This document shows positions 1 through 8,499 of a DNA stretch of 64,000 bases, piece after piece. Made by a program: the position numbers and the translations under genes. Under the pieces are notes generated by a model. The model was not told the DNA's origin. It ran no database searches and saw only the letters and a program-made list of their open reading frames with translations. The DNA lies in the NCBI RefSeq assembly GCF_012034935.1, contig NZ_JAATEN010000001.1:434001-498000 (forward strand), given 5' to 3'. Every line of letters starts with the position of its first letter. Positions within the stretch are counted from its first letter, which is position 1. This DNA is from Streptomyces zingiberis (GTDB taxonomy: Bacteria > Actinomycetota > Actinomycetes > Streptomycetales > Streptomycetaceae).

Positions 1-462
1 GACCCCGTGCCCGACGCCCCGCCCGTCCGGGTGCGGATCGGGCGGCTGGGCGTGGACGCGGAGATCCGGCCCGTCGGCGTCGCCCGGGACGGCACCGTCG
101 CCGTCCCGGGCGACGCCCGCGCGGCCGGGTGGTACCGCGACGGCGCGGCCCCGGGCGCCACGGCCGGTTCCGCGCTGCTCATCGGGCATGTGGACGAGCG
201 GTCCGGCCGGCTCGGGCCGCTGGCGGCGCTCCACTCCGTCCGTCCCGGCGACCGCGTCACCGTCCACCGGGACGGCGGCCCGCCGGTCCACTACGCCGTG
301 GCCGCCCGCGAGGTAGTGGAGCGTGGCCGTCTGCCCGGTGAGCTGTTCCGCCGCACGGGGAGCCCGGTGCTGACGATGATCACCTGCACCCTCCCCTACG
401 ACCGAGGCGACGGCGGCTACCGGAACAACCTCGTGGTGACCGCCACCCGGGTGAGCGACTGA
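1..462 (+). CDS. Class F sortase, 5' end cut by window edge
   Basis: Cell-surface transpeptidase of the class E/F sortase group, which anchors surface proteins to peptidoglycan. The frame is open to base 1, so the first visible start (GTG at 7) is probably internal and the N-terminal membrane anchor lies outside the window. The sortase beta-barrel is visible: RIGRLGVDAEI, then LLIGHVD with the catalytic His, then MITCTLPY with the catalytic Cys, then YRNNLVV with the catalytic Arg near the C-terminus. It is followed after 45 bp by an ECF sigma gene on the same strand. A second sortase/sigma module lies at 11.1-13.4 kb. The family call is firm; the substrate is unknown. Confidence 0.85.
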   Translation, partial: DPVPDAPPVRVRIGRLGVDAEIRPVGVARDGTVAVPGDARAAGWYRDGAAPGATAGSALLIGHVDERSGRLGPLAALHSVRPGDRVTVHRDGGPPVHYAVAAREVVERGRLPGELFRRTGSPVLTMITCTLPYDRGDGGYRNNLVVTATRVSD

Positions 463-507
463 CGTGGCACGGACCATCACGACGGGCCCCTCCCTATCGT
501 CACGTCC

Positions 508-1056
508 GTGACCGGAACCCGCGCGGACGCCGAACTCGCCGAGGGCTTCGCCCGCGGGGACGAGGGGTGCCTCGCGGAGGCGTACCGCCGGTGGGCCGGG
601 CTGGTCCACACCGTCGCCTACCGGACCCTCGGCGACAGCGGCGAGGCGGAGGACGTCACCCAGGAGGTGTTCGTCAGCGCCTGGCGCGGCCGCGTCGGCT
701 ACTCACCCGCCAAGGGCTCGCTGCCCGGCTGGCTGCTCGGCATCACCCGGCACCGCGTGGCCGACGCCCTGGACGCCCGTGGCCGGCGGCAGGACAAGAT
801 CCGGCGGGCCGCGGCCGGCGCGGCCGTCCGCCCCACCGGGGACGACCCGGGCGACGAGGTCGTGGACAGCGTGCTGGTGCTGGACGAACTCGGCGCCCTT
901 CCCCAGCCCCAGCAGCAGATCCTCCGGCTGGCCTTCTACGACGACCTGACACAGGCGCAGATCGCCGAGCGCCTCGACCTGCCGCTGGGCACCGTGAAGA
1001 CCCATGTCCGCCGGAGTCTCGGGCGGCTCAGACACCGAATGGAGACGGACGGTTGA
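508..1056 (+). CDS. ECF RNA polymerase sigma factor
   Basis: Extracytoplasmic-function sigma-70 factor of 182 aa. Region 2 is seen around residues 20-85 (AEDVTQEVFVSAW is the typical region 2.2) and region 4 around 125-178 (LPQPQQQILRLAFYDDLTQAQIAERL, then LPLGTVKTHVRRSLGRLR as the helix-turn-helix). The GTG start at 508 has no clear ribosome site. It lies 7 nt after TATCGT (495-500), which would suit a -10 element and a leaderless message. The stop overlaps the TTG start of the next gene (TTGA), so sigma and anti-sigma are translationally coupled. Its proximity to the sortase gene suggests cell-envelope stress or development as the regulon, which is an inference. Confidence 0.9.
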   Translation: MTGTRADAELAEGFARGDEGCLAEAYRRWAGLVHTVAYRTLGDSGEAEDVTQEVFVSAWRGRVGYSPAKGSLPGWLLGITRHRVADALDARGRRQDKIRRAAAGAAVRPTGDDPGDEVVDSVLVLDELGALPQPQQQILRLAFYDDLTQAQIAERLDLPLGTVKTHVRRSLGRLRHRMETDG

Positions 1057-1550
1057 CGGACCACGCCGATCTGGCCCTGCTGGCCGAACTGGCCCTCCGC
1101 GAGGACGGGGACGCCGGGTCCACGGGGTCCACGGGACCCGCTATGGGGTCCGGCCCGCTCGACGGCTGCCCCGACCCCACCGGAGGGGCCCTCGCCGGAA
1201 CCGGCCTCACCGGAACAACACCCGCCGGGGAGGCGGGGGCGGGCACCACGCCCGGAGGGCCGGAACTCCGCCGCCATCTGGACGACTGCCCGCAGTGCAG
1301 CGACACCCTGGTGACCCTGCACCGCATCGTCCGCGCCGCCCGGAGCCTCGATCCGGACGAGACGCCGGCCGCGCCGCCCGAGGCGCTCTGGGAGACCATC
1401 GCGGCCGAATTGGCCCTGGAGGGCGCGGAGCGGGGCGAGGCCGCCGTGCTCCGCCGCCTGCTGCGGACGGAACCGCTCGAGCCGGCCCCGCCGCGCTCCG
1501 CGTCCGCACCGGCGAACGCCGCCTCCCTGCCCGGCGAGGGAGCTCGCTGA
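1053..1550 (+). CDS. Zinc-binding anti-sigma factor
   Basis: Putative cognate anti-sigma factor of about 165 aa. The start is TTG at 1053, overlapping the sigma stop by 4 nt. The N-terminal part has a helix (DHADLALLAELAL), then a Gly/Thr-rich linker, then HLDDCPQC, the H-x3-C-x2-C zinc motif of ZAS anti-sigma factors, followed by a helical region. No membrane segment is seen, so it is probably cytosolic, unlike the single-pass partner in the second module at 12806. The long low-complexity insert between the first helix and the zinc motif is unusual. The call rests on motif and gene order. Confidence 0.75.
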   Translation: MTDHADLALLAELALREDGDAGSTGSTGPAMGSGPLDGCPDPTGGALAGTGLTGTTPAGEAGAGTTPGGPELRRHLDDCPQCSDTLVTLHRIVRAARSLDPDETPAAPPEALWETIAAELALEGAERGEAAVLRRLLRTEPLEPAPPRSASAPANAASLPGEGAR

Positions 1551-1797
1551 GGGCGCGCACCCGGGCGCCCGGGCACCAGAGCGGTACGGCCGCGGCGCTC
1601 GCGCGCTGCCGTCCCGTCCCGGCCCGTCGCGGTGCCCGGACGCGGCACCGGCCCGCCCTCGGCGGAGGACGGGCCGGAGGCCGTGCCGCGGTGTGGCCGT
1701 GTTGCTGTGTGGCCGTGAAACCGTACGGAGGCGCGACCAGGTGGACGGGCCACGGTGCGGGCCGTGCCCTCGCCGGTCGGGCCGTCCGGTCATTCCG

Positions 1798-1839
1798 CCG
1801 CCGGGCCCCGTGGGCGGCGCCACCCACGGGGCCCGGCGG
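1798..1839. terminator. Bidirectional hairpin terminator
   Basis: Perfect 17-bp inverted repeat, arms 1798-1814 and 1823-1839, 8-nt loop. It lies between the convergent anti-sigma gene (+) and lamin-tail gene (-), so it can serve both. Apart from a weaker stem at 1648-1677, nothing else is seen in the 370-bp gap 1551-1920. Confidence 0.7.
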
Positions 1840-1920
1840 TCGCGCTGCCGAACGGTACGGCTCAGGTCCGGCCGGTACCCCCCAAGGTCCGGCCGGCCCC
1901 GCGCCGCGCCCCGGCCGGGA

Positions 1921-2379
1921 TCAGCACATCTTGTAGGCCGACTTGCCGGAGCTGTACGAACAGGTGTCCACCTGTGAACCGCCGGCGTTGTAGAGCCGCG
2001 CCTTGTCCCCCGTGTTGTTCCAGACGTACCAGCCGCGGCCCCAGTAGACGTGGCCCGCGCTCTTGGTGCCCTTGCCGGTGTGCACCTTGACGGTCTTCCC
2101 CGCGCTGATCTTGTACGAGGGGAAGGTGTAGGTGTACCCGGCGTTGTCGCGGATCGTGAAGCCCTTGAGCTGGACGGCGCTGCGTGAGGTGTTGCGGAGC
2201 TGGACGTACTCGGCGTTGAGGCTGGTGTTGCCGCCGCGGTCGCTGCCCGGGCTGTCGTAGTAGATCTTGTAGAGCTGGATGGCTCCGGCGGCCTGCGCCT
2301 GACCGGGTATCAGCAGTGCGACGGCACAGCCGGCGACGGCGGCCACGGCGGAGAGCCTGGCGGCTCGGGATCGCATCAC
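1921..2379 (-). CDS. Secreted lamin-tail domain (LTD) protein
   Basis: 152-aa exported protein. A signal peptide covers about residues 1-30 (RSRAAR, hydrophobic core, cleavage near AQAA). The rest is one LTD immunoglobulin-like fold: IQLYKIYYDSPGSDRGGNTSLNAEYVQLRN, a central beta region, and VWNNTGDKARLYNAGGSQVDTCSY, which is the typical C-terminal half. Two Cys near the end (DTCSY and KMC) could form a disulfide outside the cell. Its role is unknown; bacterial LTD proteins are often linked to surface or extracellular DNA functions. The ATG at 2379 is preceded by a GGGGGGACC-type purine run. Confidence 0.8.
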   Translation of the reverse strand: MMRSRAARLSAVAAVAGCAVALLIPGQAQAAGAIQLYKIYYDSPGSDRGGNTSLNAEYVQLRNTSRSAVQLKGFTIRDNAGYTYTFPSYKISAGKTVKVHTGKGTKSAGHVYWGRGWYVWNNTGDKARLYNAGGSQVDTCSYSSGKSAYKMC

Positions 2380-2528
2380 GAAGGTCCCCCCTTCACATGC
2401 CGCGCTTCCTGTCCCGCGCGGCGATGGGAACCACGGTACGGATTGTTCATCCGTAAACCGGCGACGTTACGCAATCGCGACAAAGGATGTGGAAGTAGCA
2501 CTTTGCCCCGGTGTCGGACATCGCCACC

Positions 2529-2693
2529 GGAGAGCCGGAGAGCCGGAGAGCCGGGGACCGCTGCGCGGTCGCGGCCGGGGTCGTCGCCGGTCCTGCCGAA
2601 GACGATGGAGCCGCCGTGCCGACGGGGAGGTCACGTCGGAGGCGGAGGCGGAGGCGGAGGCGGAGGCGGAAGCGGAGGCGGAAGCGGAGGCGG
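2529..2693. repeat. Low-complexity tandem repeats in intergenic DNA
   Basis: Two simple repeats in the gene-free stretch 2380-2855: about three copies of the 9-mer GGAGAGCCG at 2529-2554, and about nine copies of the hexamer GGAGGC (a few GGAAGC variants) at 2638-2693. No gene is supported here. The repeats probably arose by slippage. Confidence 0.8.
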
Positions 2694-2805
2694 GACGAGG
2701 TGGGCGCGGGAACCGCCTGCCCCGGGGCCGGTCCGGCACCTCGCGGATCCGGCCCGGCCCCCGCCCGGTCACCGGACCGGGCGCGGGCCGTCCTGACCGG
2801 GGCCT

Positions 2806-2846
2806 CCGGACCGGGACCCGTGGCTGATGGCCGGGTCCCGGTCCGG
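2806..2846 (-). terminator. Terminator of the carboxypeptidase gene
   Basis: Perfect 15-bp arms at 2806-2820 and 2832-2846 with an 11-nt loop, starting 10 bp after the stop of the leftward carboxypeptidase gene. Confidence 0.7.
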
Positions 2847-2855
2847 ATCGCCGGA

Positions 2856-3878
2856 TCAGTCGCGCTGCGCCTCCGCGGGCAGCTTCCGCAGCTTCATCGT
2901 GTCGGCCGTGCTGCTCCCGAACCCGTAGTCCAGCATCTTGGCGGCGTCGTTGTAGCGGTCGGTGCCGTTGAGCACGACGCCGACCAGCGTCTTGTCGCCG
3001 CGGGTCGCCGCGAAGACGAGGCACGGCCCGGCGGCGGTGCCCGTGCCGGTCTTGATGCCGACGGCGCCGTTGTACGAGCCCAGCAGCTGGTTGGTGTTGT
3101 ACCAGGTGTACGTGCGGGTGTTGCCGTTGCTCGCCGTCGCCTTGGCCACCGTCTCCTTGGCCTTCACCACGGTGCGGAACGTCGAGTACTGCATCGAGCT
3201 GCGGGCGAGCTTCGCGAGGTCGCGCGGGGTGGAGTAGTGGTCCCCGGCGGTCGAGATGCCGTCGAAGGAGTCGAACTTGGTGTTCGTCATCCCCAGGTCG
3301 GTGGCGAGCTTGTTCATCTTGCCGATGAACGACTTCACCCGCGCCGCCCGGGTGGAGCCCGTGCCGAAGGTGTCGGCCAGGGCGTAGGCGGCGTCGCAAC
3401 CGGAGGGCAGCATCGTCGCGTAGAGCAGCTGCCGGACGGTGACCTGGTCGCCCGTCCGCAGGTCCGCCGTGCTGGCGCCCTCACGGGCCACGTAGTCCCG
3501 GTACTCCTGCTGGATGGTGACCTTGCGGTCCAGATCCAGCCCGCTGGTGCCGAGCACCACGCGGACGGTCGCGATCTTCGTGGTGGACGCCATCTGGCGC
3601 TTGGTGTCCGCGGTCTTGCTCATCGTGGTCGCGCCGGTGCCACTGTCCATCAGGAACGCGCCCTTGGCGCTCACCGTGGGCGCGGCGGCCTGGTTCACCG
3701 GCCGGGACTGGCCGCCGCCCGGGGGGAGGTCGGGCGCCGCGTAGGCGGGCGCGGCGGCGGCCGGCACCGCCAGCGCGGCGGCGGTCGCGACCACCACCGC
3801 GGCCCGGCGCCTCCGCGAGGTGCCGGTGGTGCGAGCGCGCCGGACCTTGGCGGGTCTGTCGAGGAAAGTCACCGTCAT
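2856..3878 (-). CDS. D-alanyl-D-alanine carboxypeptidase (serine type)
   Basis: Low-molecular-mass penicillin-binding protein of 340 aa that trims the terminal D-Ala of peptidoglycan stem peptides outside the membrane. The start is ATG at 3878, with CGGAG upstream on the gene strand; a longer frame to 3980 lacks a better site. A basic N-terminus and hydrophobic segment (about residues 22-48) act as signal. All S11/PBP motifs are visible: SxxK as STTK, the second motif as PSGCDAAY (SGC instead of the usual SxN, a variant common in actinobacteria), and KTGTGTAAGPC. It has no C-terminal anchor helix, so it may be released. It stands alone, with about 500 bp of gene-free DNA upstream. Confidence 0.9.
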   Translation of the reverse strand: MTVTFLDRPAKVRRARTTGTSRRRRAAVVVATAAALAVPAAAAPAYAAPDLPPGGGQSRPVNQAAAPTVSAKGAFLMDSGTGATTMSKTADTKRQMASTTKIATVRVVLGTSGLDLDRKVTIQQEYRDYVAREGASTADLRTGDQVTVRQLLYATMLPSGCDAAYALADTFGTGSTRAARVKSFIGKMNKLATDLGMTNTKFDSFDGISTAGDHYSTPRDLAKLARSSMQYSTFRTVVKAKETVAKATASNGNTRTYTWYNTNQLLGSYNGAVGIKTGTGTAAGPCLVFAATRGDKTLVGVVLNGTDRYNDAAKMLDYGFGSSTADTMKLRKLPAEAQRD

Positions 3879-4392
3879 ACGCTCCGAATCAGCCGAGAAC
3901 GGCGGAGGTGTGGGGAGTGGGAACGGCGGCCGTGGGGGAGTACGGTGCCGTCCTCTCCCAAGACGTTCGGGAGAGCCCAAAGTATGTACGGATCACGGGA
4001 TGATTTTCGTGGGGGTGTGCCGGAGATCCCGGCACACCGCCTCCATGGCTCCGGCACACCCACCGCGCCGGAGCGGCTCCCGGCGCGACGACCTCCTGGT
4101 CCGAACTCCCGCATGAGGCACGGCCGGAGCTCTTCGGCCCCGTCCCGGTCCTCCTCCGCCCCGGTGCGACCGTGCGGTTCCGGTACGGCGCCCGCCCGGC
4201 CCCCGCGCGGTGTTCGCCCGCCCGCCGCGCGGTGCCCGCCCGGCCTACGGACCCCCTCCCGGCCCGGGGGGCCACGGCCGCCGACGGGACACACCCCGGT
4301 CCGGTCCGGCCTCCGCCCGCGCGTTTCCGTCGGCCCGTCAATCCCCGTCAGCCGCCGTCACCCCGGAGGCACGCCCCCGGATCCCGCCGTGA
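3879..4392. other. Gene-free interval
   Basis: 514 bp between the carboxypeptidase start and the permease stop. It should hold the carboxypeptidase promoter. The comparatively A/T-rich stretch around 3970-4010 is the most likely place. No coding sequence in any frame resembles a known protein. Confidence 0.5.
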
Positions 4393-6690
4393 TCAGGCCG
4401 CCACCGGCCGCCAGGAGCGGGCCGCGCGGACCGCCGACACCGCGCCCCAGGCGGTGAGCAGCGCCGCCGCGCCCAGAGCGGCCAGGGAGGCCGGGGCCAG
4501 GGAGGCGAGGGAGACCACGTCCGGGCGGCCCGCCTGGATCGGGGCCGCGAGCCAGACCGAGGCCAGGGTGCCCACCGCCACCGCGAGCACCCCGGGCAGC
4601 AGCAGGGACCACAGGGCGGTCGAGCCGAACACGGTCGCCCGCCCCGCCATCACCCCGACCGGCGCCAGCTCCCGTCCGTGGCGGAGGAACTCGGCGAGCG
4701 CGCCCAGGCCGGCCGCGAGGGTGACCGCGAGCATCCCGGTGGCCGCCAGCAGCCGGATCCAGCGGGTGGCCGCCTCCAGCCCGCCGACCCCCGTCAGGTA
4801 CAGCCCGCCGATGGAGTTCACCTCGGCCTCCGGCCCCAGGTGGCGGTAGGCCAGCCGCTTCACCGTCCCCACCGGCAACGCGTCCGAGGGCCCGGCCGGA
4901 CCGCCCGGCCCGGCGCCCTCCGTACCCGCCGGGCCGCCCGTACCCGCCGGGCCGCCCGTACCCGCCGGGCCGTCCCCCGCCCCGCGTCCGCCCGCGCTCA
5001 CCAGCAGCAGGGTCAACGAGGTGGTGTCCGACCCCCGATGGCCCGCCACCGGGCCCTCCCGCACCCGCAGGGAGGCCGCCCCCTCGGTGGCCCCCCAGCT
5101 CACGAGCTCCCGCAGCCGGGGGTCGGAGCCGCCTCCGGGCAGCGCCACCGGGTCCGTCCCGCAGGGCGCCCGGAGCGCCGTGAGGGCGGCACAGGAGCCG
5201 ATCAGCTCCGCGGCCGGATCGCCGTCGCCCGTGGTGCGCACCCGCAGCACCGCGCTCTCCACCCCGTCGGGCAGCGCCCGTTCGAAGGCCGCCAGCCGCT
5301 CCTCGCGGGCCGGATAGTCCACGGTGACGGCGCTGCTGCCGATCCGGTCCAGGGTGGCCAGGGCCCGGGCCGGCAGGTCGCCGAAGACCCCGCCCCAGAG
5401 CTGGGTCTGCGCCGCCAGGCCCAGCGCCACCGCGAGGGAGGCCACCAGCCGGACCGTCGCCCGGGGGTGGGCCGTCAGCCGCCGCCCCGCGATCAGCGTC
5501 CCGCTCGACCCCGCGCGCCTCCCGAGGGCGGTCAGCCACCTGCCCAGCCCGGAGCAGAGGACGCCCACCGCCGCGGGCAGGCAGGCGAAGACGGTGGCGC
5601 AGCCGAGCACGTAGAACGGCAGCCGCAGCTCCTGCGGCAGCAGTTCGGTGCCGCGCACGGTCACCAGCAGGGCCGGGGCGAACAGGACCGCGCCGAGGGC
5701 GTGCAGGCGCGCCCGCCGCACCGCGGGCCGCGAGCCGCCCCGCTGGGCGCCACCGGCCCGGGGCTGGAGGAGCACGGCAGCGCCGAGCAGCAGGACGGGC
5801 GCGGCCGCCAGCGCCGCGGCCAGCCGGGGCAGCGCGCCGAGCGCGTCCGGCCGGTACAGGACGAAGTCCACCCCGGGCAGCGGGAGATCGGTGAGCATCG
5901 CCGGGACGAAGGCGAGCGCGCCCAGCGCGGTACCGGCCAGCACGGGGCCGGCGGCCTCCCCCACGGTGAACCAGGCGCGGGCCCGCGCGCCCGCGCCGAG
6001 CACGGCGAGCAGCCGGGCCCGCCTGTCCCGCGCCGCCGCGCCGGCACGCACCGCCACCACGGCGAGCAGCGCCGCCGGCAGCAGCACCAGGCCCGCCAGC
6101 GCGCCGTGGAACCGGCCGGGCGGCGGCAGGTTGCCGCTCTCGCCGAAGGTCAGCGACCGCGGGCCGCCGAAGCCGGTGGCCCGGAACCACTCCTCGTCCG
6201 CCGGATCGGTGACCTCCACCGGCGGGCGCGCGTAGGCCAGCAGCTCCGTCGGGGCCTCCAGCCCCTCCGGGCCGATGGCCCCGGCGAGCCGCCCGTAGCG
6301 CGTCGACACCCCCTCGCCGGCGCCGGCCGCCGCGAGCGCGGGGGAGAGGAACGCCTCCCCGGGCCGGGGCCAGCGGTCCAGCCCGGGCGGCGGTGGTGCG
6401 TCCGCCCGCAGCGGGACCAGCGAGACCACGGTGTAGGAGGTGGTGCCCACCAGATCGGTCCGCAACGCGGCGAGCAGCGCGGCCGGTTCCCGGCCCTCCA
6501 CCGGCGCGATGCCCCGGTTCTCGCCGCGTTGCGCGCGCCCCTCGAAGGACGACTGCGCCACGGCCAGGGCGCCCAGCCCCACGGCGAGCAGCAGCGCCGC
6601 GCAGGTCAGCAACGTGGCCCGGACCCGTCCCGCCTCGGCCGCCGCGCCCGCCGCCCGGCCGACGCGCAGCAGCGGCCGCACCGCGCTCAC
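4393..6690 (-). CDS. FtsX-like ABC transporter permease
   Basis: Large membrane permease of 765 aa, working with the ATPase encoded just upstream. The start is GTG at 6690, overlapping the ATPase stop (GTGA). Layout: a first membrane helix near residues 20-45, a long extracytoplasmic domain to about 190, a helix cluster at about 195-420, a second soluble domain, and a final helix group before the C-terminus (LLAATGMLAVTLAAGLGALAEFL onward), as in MacB/FtsX-type permeases. A Gly/Pro-rich linker is made by three 18-bp tandem repeats at 4922-4975 (GPAGTG units). The substrate is unknown; related pairs export peptides or lipids or sense envelope stress. Confidence 0.8.
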   Translation of the reverse strand: MSAVRPLLRVGRAAGAAAEAGRVRATLLTCAALLLAVGLGALAVAQSSFEGRAQRGENRGIAPVEGREPAALLAALRTDLVGTTSYTVVSLVPLRADAPPPPGLDRWPRPGEAFLSPALAAAGAGEGVSTRYGRLAGAIGPEGLEAPTELLAYARPPVEVTDPADEEWFRATGFGGPRSLTFGESGNLPPPGRFHGALAGLVLLPAALLAVVAVRAGAAARDRRARLLAVLGAGARARAWFTVGEAAGPVLAGTALGALAFVPAMLTDLPLPGVDFVLYRPDALGALPRLAAALAAAPVLLLGAAVLLQPRAGGAQRGGSRPAVRRARLHALGAVLFAPALLVTVRGTELLPQELRLPFYVLGCATVFACLPAAVGVLCSGLGRWLTALGRRAGSSGTLIAGRRLTAHPRATVRLVASLAVALGLAAQTQLWGGVFGDLPARALATLDRIGSSAVTVDYPAREERLAAFERALPDGVESAVLRVRTTGDGDPAAELIGSCAALTALRAPCGTDPVALPGGGSDPRLRELVSWGATEGAASLRVREGPVAGHRGSDTTSLTLLLVSAGGRGAGDGPAGTGGPAGTGGPAGTEGAGPGGPAGPSDALPVGTVKRLAYRHLGPEAEVNSIGGLYLTGVGGLEAATRWIRLLAATGMLAVTLAAGLGALAEFLRHGRELAPVGVMAGRATVFGSTALWSLLLPGVLAVAVGTLASVWLAAPIQAGRPDVVSLASLAPASLAALGAAALLTAWGAVSAVRAARSWRPVAA
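4922..4975 (-). repeat. 18-bp tandem repeat in the permease gene
   Basis: Three in-frame copies of an 18-bp unit (4922-4939, 4940-4957, 4958-4975; the last with one change) encoding Gly-Pro-Ala-Gly-Thr-Gly units in an extracytoplasmic linker. Confidence 0.85.
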
Positions 6691-7418
6691 GCGGGCACCT
6701 CGGCCACCAGGCGGCCGCCGGACAGCCGCACCGTCCGGTCGGCGCGCGCCGCGACGGCCGGATCGTGGGTGACGACGAGCAGCCCGCAGCCCGTCCGGGC
6801 GGGGAGACCGAAGAGCAGCTCGCAGACGGCGTCCCGGTTGGTCTCGTCGAGCGCCCCGGTCGGCTCGTCGGCCAGCAACAGCGACGGCCGGTTGACCAGC
6901 GCGCGGGCCACGGCCGTCCGCTGCCGCTCGCCGCCGGACAGCTCGGCCGTCGGGACCCGCGCCGCCACGCCCAGCCGGGAGAGCAACTCCCCGGCGCGGG
7001 CGAACGCCTCCGCCCGGCCCACACCCGCCAGCAGCGCGGCCACGGCGACGTTCTCCACGGGCGTCAGCTCCGGCAGCAACTCCCCGAACTGGAACACCGC
7101 GCCGACATGGGCCCGCCGGTGGCGCGCCAGCCGGCGCGGGCGCAGGCGCGTCACGTCCACGCCCGCGACCCGTACCGTTCCCGCGGCGGGGCGGACCAGG
7201 CCGAGGACGCACATCAGGAGGGTGCTCTTGCCGCTGCCGCTGGCACCGGTCACCGCGACGGACTCCCCGGCGCGCACGGTGAGTTCCGCCTCGTCGAGCA
7301 GGACACGGCCGGGCACCTCGGCACGCAGGCCCCGGAGGTCGAGGATCGGCGCGCCGGGACCGGACTCGCCGGACGGCGCGGGGGAGGGGCCGGGCAGCGG
7401 CCGCTGAAGCTCGGTCAT
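6687..7418 (-). CDS. ABC transporter ATP-binding protein (LolD/MacB type)
   Basis: 243-aa ATPase that powers the adjoining FtsX-like permease. The start is ATG at 7418 with GAGGA 5 nt upstream. Walker A GASGSGKST, Q-loop FQFGELLPELTP, signature LSGGERQR, Walker B LLLADEPTGALD and switch His VVTHD are all intact. The insertion after the Q-loop and the DEPTGALD box place it in the LolD/FtsE/MacB subgroup. About 20 disordered residues precede the domain. It forms a two-gene operon with 4-nt overlap. Confidence 0.92.
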   Translation of the reverse strand: MTELQRPLPGPSPAPSGESGPGAPILDLRGLRAEVPGRVLLDEAELTVRAGESVAVTGASGSGKSTLLMCVLGLVRPAAGTVRVAGVDVTRLRPRRLARHRRAHVGAVFQFGELLPELTPVENVAVAALLAGVGRAEAFARAGELLSRLGVAARVPTAELSGGERQRTAVARALVNRPSLLLADEPTGALDETNRDAVCELLFGLPARTGCGLLVVTHDPAVAARADRTVRLSGGRLVAEVPA

Positions 7419-7636
7419 GGTTCCTCGTCGGTGGGCCGGCGGTGGGGAACGGACGGTGGAGCGGTGCGGTGGTGGGTGGCGGCCTGGTGGCGGCGTGGGG
7501 CCGGGGTGGCGTGGTGGCGGGCGGTCGGTGGTGCGGGGTTCGTGGTGGCGCGCCGCGAGTCGTGGGAGCCGGGGCCGGCCTCGCGGAGAGCCGGAGACGG
7601 AAGGCACGGAGCACCGGGGGGAACCCGGGAACCCGG

Positions 7637-7690
7637 CCGTCCGGCGGACCCGGCTGCCGTCCGGCGGACCGGGCTGCCGTCCGGTGGACC
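7637..7690. repeat. 20-bp tandem repeat upstream of the ABC operon
   Basis: About 2.7 copies of a 20-bp unit (7637-7656, 7657-7676, partial to 7690) with one or two mismatches, inside the 404-bp gene-free interval 7419-7822. Nothing else was recognised in that interval, which must hold the ABC operon promoter. Confidence 0.8.
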
Positions 7691-7822
7691 CCGGCGGCGA
7701 ACCGGTGACGGGACGGGGCGGCCGGTGCGGGGGCTCGGTCACCGGGGAATCCGGGAACCCGGCAGGGGGCCGGGCCGTCCGGAGCGGGGACCGGGCGGGC
7801 AGGCGCCGGTCCGCCGCGGGCC

Positions 7823-8170
7823 TCAGTTCTTCCAGCCGCTGCAGTCGTCGGGCCAGTTGTTCTTGTGGTGGCAGACCTGAAGGGTGAAGATCCGGGAGCC
7901 GGAGCCGCTGGTGATGTGGCTCGCGTGATCCCGCTTGATCCACAGGTTGCGCACGGAGCTCGGGGTGGACTTGCGTTTGTACTGGGCCTTGCCGATGGCG
8001 CCGTTGTTGTGCGCCTTGTGCAGCCGGACCCGCTTGTGGTGGTCGATGGTCCTGGCCGAGAACTCGTCGACGGACGCCGAGATGGCGAGCGCCGGGGAGG
8101 CCGCGGTCAGGAACAGCACGGTCACGGCCGCCGCGGCGAGCCGCCTGCCGCGCCGTTCGCGGGAAGCCAT
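7823..8170 (-). CDS. Small secreted protein, unknown function
   Basis: 115-aa protein with a basic start (MASRERRGRR), a hydrophobic core and a cleavage-like ALAI site around residue 30, so probably exported. The mature part is basic and His/Lys-rich (IDHHKRVRLHKAHNNGAIGKAQYKRK) and ends with CHHKNNWPDDCSGWKN, whose two Cys could pair. The ATG at 8170 follows GAGAGGAG at somewhat long spacing; an in-frame TTG two codons earlier sits better on that site. It was not recognised as a named family. It stands alone between the ABC operon and the esterase gene. Confidence 0.6.
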   Translation of the reverse strand: MASRERRGRRLAAAAVTVLFLTAASPALAISASVDEFSARTIDHHKRVRLHKAHNNGAIGKAQYKRKSTPSSVRNLWIKRDHASHITSGSGSRIFTLQVCHHKNNWPDDCSGWKN

Positions 8171-8411
8171 GGGCAACGCAACTCCTCTCTGGTGGTCAGC
8201 TGATCTGCTGATCTGTGCTCCCCCGGTGATCCGCCGGGGACGGAAACGGCCGGGAGCCCGGCGGTCCCAACCATCCTCACCAGACCGAAGGCAAGACCCC
8301 CATCCCCCGTTCAGGGGGTTTCTCCCGCAGGCCCGTTGACCCGTGTGACCAGCGGAACGCCCCACCCGCACCACCGGCCCCGCCGTTCCCGGTGGCCTCG
8401 ACCGGGACGGC

Positions 8412-8464
8412 GGACACCCACGGCCGGGACCGCCCGGTGTGGGCGGCCCCGGCCGTGGGTGTCC
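8412..8464 (-). terminator. Terminator of the erythromycin-esterase-like gene
   Basis: Perfect 17-bp arms at 8412-8428 and 8448-8464 around a 19-nt loop that can itself pair weakly. It lies 36 bp downstream of the leftward gene's stop. Confidence 0.7.
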
Positions 8465-8499
8465 GGTCCGGTGACCCGGGCCCGGCGGCGCGGGTGGGC

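Noticed and set aside
2638..2693. Hexamer repeat as coding sequence
   Set aside because: Frames through it encode only Gly/Arg or Glu/Ala runs without start-site support or family similarity.
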